From the NCBI GenBank assembly GCA_037783545.1, contig JBBELK010000324.1, forward strand, positions 1 through 64,000: 64,000 nucleotides of DNA. Direction: 5' to 3'. The stretch is from Henricia sp. BOLD:AAB3569. Taxonomy: Eukaryota; Echinodermata; Asteroidea; Spinulosida; Echinasteridae. The translations under genes and the position numbers were made by a program. The notes below the pieces were generated by a model. It ran no database searches. It saw only the letters and a list, made by a program, of their open reading frames with translations, and had not been told where the DNA came from. Shown piece by piece: positions 58,275-64,000 of the stretch; the first letter of the stretch is position 1, and every line of letters starts with the position of its first letter.

Positions 58275-59748
58275 GTGCGCAATATAGAGTGCTTGGAGCA
58301 TGCAAAATTTGAAGTTCGTCGGAACATTTTTCGACCTCCACATTTGCCGACGTTTGGACCACACTTTGACCAAAATCCCGTCCCAAACTGGGCCGTGTCA
58401 ACGACAGTCCGATGGACTGAGCATGCGCACGAGTCAGGAGTACACCAAAGAGGTGTGTACAGACAGCCACAGGTTGCGGGAGCATCCAGGAAGCTCCAAC
58501 CCCTTTTTTCCTAAACTCTGAAATTTCTCTGCCATTTCCCGGCGAAAGTCTGTCAATTTTTTAGGACAAGTGCGCAATATAGAGTGCTTGGAGCATGCAA
58601 AATTTGAAGTTCGTCGGAACATTTATCGACCTCCAAATTTGCCGACGTTTGGACCACACTTTGACCAAAATCGCGTCCCAAACTGGGCCGTGTCAACGAC
58701 AGTCCGATGGACTGAGCATGCGCACGAGTCAGGAGTACACCAAAGAGGTGTGTACAGACAGCCACAGGTTGCGGGAGCATCCAGGAAGCTCCAACCCCTT
58801 TTTTCCTAAACTCTGAAATTTCTCTGCCATTTCCCGGCGAAAGTCTGTCAATTTTTTAGGACAAGTGCGCAATATAGAGTGCTTGGAGCATGCAAAATTT
58901 GAAGTTCGTCGGAACATTTTTCGACCTCCAAATTTGCCGACGTTTCGACCACACTTTGACCAAAATCCCGTCCCAAACTGGGCCGTGTCAACGACAGTCC
59001 GATGGACTGAGCATGCGCACGAGTCAGGAGTACACCAAAGAGGTGTGTACAGACAGCCACAGGTTGCGGGAGCATCCAGGAAGCTCCAACCCCTTTTTTC
59101 CTAAACTCTGAAATTTCTCTGCCATTTCCCGGCGAAAGTCTGTCAATTTTTTAGGACAAGTGCGCAATATAGAGTGCTTGGAGCATGCAAAATTTGAAGT
59201 TCGTCGGAACATTTTTCGACCTCCAAATTTGCCGACGTTTGGACCACACTTTGACCAAAATCCCGTCCCAAACTGGGCCGTGTCAACGACAGTCCGATGG
59301 ACTGAGCATGCGCACGAGTCAGGAGTACACCAAAGAGGTGTGTACAGACAGCCACAGGTTGCGGGAGCATCCAGGAAGCTCCAACCCCTTTTTCCTAAAC
59401 TCTGAAATTTCTCTGCCATTTCCCGGCGAAAGTCTGTCAATTTTTTAGGACAAGTGCGTAATATAGAGTGCTTGGAGCATGCAAAATTTGAAATTCGTCG
59501 GAACATTTTTCGACCTCCAAATTTGCCGACGTTTGGACCACACTTTGACCAAAATCCCGTCCCAAACTGGGCCGTGTCAACGACAGTCCGATGGACTGAG
59601 CATGCGCACGAGTCAGGAGTACACCAAAGAGGTGTGTACAGACAGCCACAGGTTTCGGGAGCATCCAGGAAGCTCCAACCCCTTTTTTCCTAAACTCTGA
59701 AATTTATCTGCCATTTCCCGGCGAAAGTCTGTCAATTTTTTAGGACAA
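58275..59748 (+). repeat. Right-zone pentamer, copy 2 (1474 bp)
   Basis: Units 58275 (ccacattt), 58570 (acatttatcg plus aatcgcgtcc), 58865 (tttcgacc), 59160 (T5, 294 bp) and 59454 (gtgcgtaat, gaaattcg, aggtttcgg, aatttatctg). Unit 58570 matches 53092 rather than its positional partner 53977, so the copy is a mosaic. Confidence 0.88.
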
Positions 59749-60043
59749 GTGCGCAATATAGAGTGCTTGGAGCATGCAAAATTTGAAGTTCGTCGGAACA
59801 TTTTTCGACCTCCAAATTTGCCGACGTTTCGACCACACTTTGACCAAAATCCCGTCCCAAACTGGGCCGTATCAACGACAGTCCGATGGACTGAGCATGC
59901 GCACGAGTCAGGAGTACACCAAAGAGGTGTGTACAGACAGCCACAGGTTGCGGGAGCATCCAGGAAGCTCAAACCCCTTTTTTCCTAAACTCTGAAATTT
60001 CTCTGCCATTTCCCGGCGAAAGTCTGTCAATTTTTTAGGACAA

Positions 60044-60928
60044 GTGCGCAATATAGAGTGCTTGGAGCATGCAAAATTTGAAGTTCGTCGGAACATTTTT
60101 AGACCTCCAAATTTGCCGACGTTTGGACCACACTTTGTCCAAAATCCCGTCCCAAACTGGGCCGTGTCAACGACAGTCCGATGGACTGAGCATGCGCACG
60201 AGTCAGGAGTACACCAAAGAGGTGTGTACAGACAGCCACAGGTTGCGGGAGCATCCAGGAAGCTCCAACCCCTTTTTTCCTAAACTCTGAAATTTCTCTG
60301 CCATTTCCCAGCGAAAGTCTGTCAATTTTTTAGGACAAGTGCGCAATATAGAGTGCTTGGAGCATGCAAAATTTGAAGTTCGTCGGAACATTTTTCAACC
60401 TCCAAATTTGCCGACGTTTGGACCACACTTTGACCAAAATCCCGTCCCAAACTGGGCCGTGTCAACGACAGTCCGATGGACTGAGCATGCGCACGAGTCA
60501 GGAGTACACCAAAGAGGTGTGTACAGACAGCCACAGGTTGCGGGAGCATCCAGGAAGCTCCAACCCCTTTTTTCCTAAACCCTGAAATTTCTCTGCCATT
60601 TCCCGGCGAAAGTCTGTCAATTTTTTAGGACAAGTGCGCAATATAGAGTGCTTGGAGCATGCAAAATTTGAAGTTCGTCGGAACATTTTTCGACCTCCAA
60701 ATCTGCCGACGTTTGGACCACACTTTGACCAAAATCCCGTCCCAAACTGGGCCGTGTCAACGACAGTCCGATGGACTGAGCATGCGCACGAGTCAGGAGT
60801 ACACCAAAGAGGTGTGTACAGACAGCCACAGGTTGCGGGAGCATCCAGGAAGCTCCAATCCCTTTTTTCCTAAACTCTGAAATTTCTCTGCCATTTCCCG
60901 GCGAAAGTCTGTCAATTTTTTAGGACAA
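60044..60928 (+). repeat. Right-zone trimer, copy 2, with chimeric third unit
   Basis: Units 60044 (tttgtcc, cccagcg, tttttagacc), 60339 (tttttcaacc, aaaccctg) and 60634. Unit 60634 starts like 56340 (aatctgccg) but ends like 56930 (ctccaatccc) and is followed by a palindrome unit, as 56930 is. This fits an exchange that removed two units. Confidence 0.87.
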
Positions 60929-61224
60929 GTGCGCAATATAGAGTGCTTGGAGCATGCAAAATTTGAAGTTCGTCGAAAAATTTTTCGACCTCTAAATTTG
61001 CCGACGTTTGGACCACACTTTGACCAAAATCCCGTCCCAAACTGGGCCGTGTCAACGACAGTCCGATGGACTGAGCATGCGCACGAGTCAGGAGTACACC
61101 AAAGAGGTGTGTACAGACAGCCACAGGTTGCGGGAGCATCCAGGAAGCTCCAACCCCTTTTTTTCCTAAACTCTGAAATTTATCTGCCATTTCCCGGCGA
61201 AAGTCTGTCAATTTTTTAGGACAA
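60929..61224 (+). repeat. Perfect-palindrome unit 1 (296 bp)
   Basis: Matches 57224 in c65 to t, T7 run and aatttatctg, but has the perfect 18-bp palindrome instead of the A6T4 form. Confidence 0.9.
60972..60989. other. Perfect 18-bp palindrome
   Basis: GTCGAAAAATTTTTCGAC reads the same on both strands. Relative to the usual element only g48 and c51 have changed, both to a, and these are exactly the two mismatched positions of the imperfect palindrome. Confidence 0.95.
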
Positions 61225-61814
61225 GTGCGCAATATAGAGTGCTTGGAGCATGCAAAATTTGAAGTTCGTCGGAACATTTTTCGACCTCCAAATTTGCCGA
61301 CGTTTGGACCACACTTTGACCAAAATCCCGTCCCAAACTGGGCCGTGTCAACGACAGTCCGATGGACTGAGCATGCGCACGAGTCAGGAGTACACCAAAG
61401 AGGTGTGTACAGACAGCCACAGGTTGCGGGAGCATCCAGGAAGCTCCAACCCCTTTTTTCCTAAACTCTGAAATTTCTCTGCCATTTCCCGGCGAAAGTC
61501 TGTCAATTTTTTAGGACAAGTGCGCAATATAGAGTGTTTGGAGCATGCAAAATTTGAAGTTCGTCGGAACATTTTTCGACCTCCAAATCTGCCGACGTTT
61601 GGACCACACTTTGACCAAAATCCCGTCCCAAACTGGGCCGTGTCAACGACAGTCCGATGGACTGAGCATGCGCACGAGTCAGGAGTACACCAAAGAGGTG
61701 TGTACAGACAGCCACAGGTTGCGGGAGCATCCAGGAAGCTCCAACCCCTTTTTTCCTAAACTCTGAAATTTCTCTGCCATTTCCCCGCGAAAGTCTGTCA
61801 ATTTTTTAGGACAA

Positions 61815-62993
61815 GTGCGCAATATAGAGTGCTTGGAGAATGCAACATTTGAAGTTCGTCGGAACATTTTTCGACCTCCAAATCTGCCGACGTTTGGACC
61901 ACACTTTGACCAAAATCCCGTCCCAAACTGGGCCGTGTCAACGACAGTCCGATGGACTGAGCATGCGCACGAGTCAGGAGTACACCAAAGAGGTGTGTAC
62001 AGACAGCCACAGGTTGCGGGAGCATCCAGGAAGCTCCAACCCCTTTTTTCCTCAACTCTGAAATTTCTCTGCCATTTCCCGGCGAAAGTCTGTCAATTGT
62101 TTAGGACAAGTGCGCAATATAGAGTGCTTGGAGCATGCAAAATTTGAAGTTCGTCGGAACATTTTTCGACCTCCAAATTTGCCGACGTTTGGACCACACT
62201 TTGACCAAAATCCCGTCCCAAACTGGGCCGTGTCAACGACAGTCCGATGGACTGAGCATGCGCACGAGTCAGGAGTACACCAAAGAGGTGTGTACAGACA
62301 GCCACAGGTTGCGGGAGCATCCAGGAAGCTCCAACCCCTTTTTTCCTAAACTCTGAAATTTCTCTGCCATTTCCCGGCGAAAGTCTGTCAATTTTTTAGG
62401 ACAAGTGCGCAATATAGAGTGCTTGGAGCATGCAAAATTTAAAGTTCGTCGGAACATTTTTCGACCTCCAAATTTGCCGACTTTGGACCACACTTTGACC
62501 AAAATCCCGTCCCAAACTGGGCCGTGTCAACGACAGTCCGATGGACTGAGCATGCGCACGAGTCAGGAGTACCCCAAAGAGGTGTGTACAGACAGCCACA
62601 GGTTGCGGGAGCATCCAGGAAGCTCCAATCCCTTTTTTCCTAAACTCTGAAATTTCTCTGCCATTTCCCGGCGAAAGTCTGTCAATTTTTTAGGACAAGT
62701 GCGCAATATAGAGTGCTTGGAGCATGCAAAATTTGAAGTTCGTCGAAAAATTTTTCGACCTCTAAATTTGCCGACGTTTGGACCACACTTTGACCAAAAT
62801 CCCGTCCCAAACTGGGCCGTGTCAACGACAGTCCGATGGACTGAGCATGCGCACGAGTCAGGAGTACACCAAAGAGGTGTGTACAGACAGCCACAGGTTG
62901 CGGGAGCATCCAGGAAGCTCCAACCCCTTTTTTCCTAAACTCTGAAATTTCTCTGCCATTTCCCGGCGAAAGTCTGTCAATTTTTTAGGACAA
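61815..62993 (+). repeat. Right-zone tetramer, copy 2 (1179 bp)
   Basis: Units 61815 (gagaatgcaac, aatctgccg, cctcaac, attgttt), 62110 plain, 62405 (aaatttaaag, gccgactttgg, taccccaaag, ctccaatccc, 294 bp) and 62699 (perfect palindrome). Order matches 56340-57519. Confidence 0.87.
62742..62759. other. Perfect 18-bp palindrome, second copy
   Basis: Same sequence as 60972-60989, in unit 62699, which also has c65 to t. This unit has the normal T6 run and tctctg, so it is not a simple copy of 60929. Confidence 0.95.
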
Positions 62994-63879
62994 GTGCGCA
63001 ATATAGAGTGTTTGGAGCATGCAAAATTTGAAGTTCGTCGGAACATTTTTCGACCTCCAAATCTGCCGACGTTTGGACCACACTTTGACCAAAATCCCGT
63101 CCCAAACTGGGCCGTGTCAACGACAGTCCGATGGACTGAGCATGCGCACGAGTCAGGAGTACACCAAAGAGGTGTGTACAGACAGCCACAGGTTGCGGGA
63201 GCATCCAGGAAGCTCCAACCCCTTTTTTCCTAAACTCTGACATTTCTCTGCCATTTCCCGGCGAAAGTCTGTCAATTTTTTAGGACAAGTGCGCAATATA
63301 GAGTGCTTGGAGCATGCAAAATTTGAAGTTCGTCGGAACATTTTTCGACCTCCAAATTAGCCGACGTTTGGACCACACTTTGACCAAAATCCCGTCCCAA
63401 ACTGGGCCGTGTCAACGACAGTCCGATGGACTGAGCATGCGCACGAGTCAAGAGTACACCAAAGAGGTGTGTACAGACAGCCACAGGTTGCGGGAGCATC
63501 CAGGAAGCTCCAACCCCTTTTTTTCCTAAACTCTGAAATTTCTCTGTCATTTCCCGGCGAAAGTCTGTCAATTGTTTAGGACAAGTGCGCAATATAGAGT
63601 GCTTGGAGCATGCAAAATTTGAAGTTCGTCGGAACATTTTTCGACCTCCAAATCTGCCGACGTTTGGACCACACTTTGACCAAAATCCCGTCCCAAACTT
63701 GGCCGTGTCAACGACAGTCCGATGGACTGAGCATGCGCACGAGTCAGGAGTACACCAAAGAGGTGTGTACAGACAGCCACAGGTTGCGGGAGCATCCAGG
63801 AAGCTCCAACCCCTTTTTTCCTAAACTCTGAAATTTCTCTGCCATTTCCGGGCGAAAGTCTGTCAATTTTTTAGGACAA
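62994..63879 (+). repeat. Last three complete units
   Basis: Unit 62994 has gagtgtttgg and aatctgccg, a set shared with 61520. Unit 63289 has aattagcc, gtcaagag, T7, tctgtcatt and attgttt. Unit 63585 has aatctgccg, caaacttgg and ends ttccgggcg. Confidence 0.85.
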
Positions 63880-64000
63880 GTGCGCAATATAGAGTGCTTG
63901 GAGCATGCAAAATTTGAAGTTCGTCGGAACATTTTTCGACCTCCAAATTTGCCGACGTTTCGACCACACTTTGACCAAAATCCCGTCCCAAACTGGGCCG
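63880..64000 (+). repeat. Partial unit at right window edge
   Basis: Carries tttcgacc and directly follows a ttccgggcg end, a pairing also seen at 36230/36525, 37116/37411 and 41018/41313. The window stops at unit position 121, so the array continues to the right. Confidence 0.95.

Larger units (their letters stand above)
1..64000 (+). repeat. Satellite DNA array, 295-bp monomer, about 222 head-to-tail units
   Basis: The motif gtgcgcaatatagag recurs about every 295 bp from start to end. Normal spacings are 293-299 bp. Outliers are 269, 276, 285 and 286 bp, and 459-492 bp where a truncated unit follows. All units face the same way (orientation is arbitrary) and none is interrupted by foreign sequence. 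Many units match the reference at every marker I checked; others carry one to a few private changes. Because 295 leaves remainder 1 on division by 3, reading frame shifts at every unit, so the short ORFs on both strands are by-products of the repeat. Arrays of this kind are typical of eukaryotic heterochromatin. I do not recognise the family. There is no gene in any stretch of the window. Confidence 0.99.

Noticed and set aside
1-64000. CRISPR array
   Set aside because: The period is 295 bp, the whole unit is repeated, and there are no variable spacers between short direct repeats.
1-64000. Internal duplication within the 295-bp unit, suggested by GAGCATGC at 22-29 and 145-152
   Set aside because: The similarity does not extend beyond the 8-base motif, so I see no half-unit repeat.

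Overview
The whole window is one tandem satellite array. I found no protein-coding gene, RNA gene, transposon, CRISPR array or unique sequence. A unit of about 295 bp repeats head to tail in one orientation from base 1 to base 64000. I count about 222 units: one partial unit at each edge, 10 truncated 170-bp-class units, and the rest between 269 and 299 bp. Neither edge of the array lies in the window. Hand counting of the reference unit (15315-15609) gives 79 A, 72 T, 76 C and 68 G (48.8% GC), with 15 CpG and a CpG observed/expected ratio of about 0.86. Long homogeneous satellite arrays with higher-order repeats (HORs) are typical of eukaryotic centromeric, pericentromeric or subtelomeric heterochromatin. 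I do not recognise the family and cannot name the species.

Unit positions below run 1-295, with position 1 at the g of gtgcgcaat. Each unit carries several short dyads: 44-61 (imperfect), 65-72, 78-114, 131-145, 166-186 and 205-223. Private variants shared between units reveal the layout. 1-3240: trimer repeats (886 bp) and related units. 3241-10318: pentamer blocks P and Q (about 1475 bp) in the order P Q P P Q. 10319-16494: mosaic of P/Q-type units, an island of left-end-type units, and a second pentamer pair. 16495-20329: nearly uniform units. 20330-25042: a hexamer/tetramer HOR. 25043-35344: tetramers and a 1453-bp pentamer pair, marked by a 4-bp ctag insertion. 35345-40340: 886-bp and 590-bp tandem duplications. 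40341-53091: HORs built around 170-bp truncated units, with tandem or dispersed copies of 1055, 1345 and 2525 bp. 53092-64000: blocks repeated at spacings of about 4.3 to 5.5 kb, plus units in which an imperfect palindrome has become a perfect 18-bp palindrome.

Nothing here works as a gene system. The interest lies in satellite evolution: nested HORs of different ages, chimeric units that point to unequal exchange or gene conversion, indels at short direct repeats and dyads, and transfer of variants over tens of kilobases. Any centromeric role is inference; the sequence alone cannot show it.
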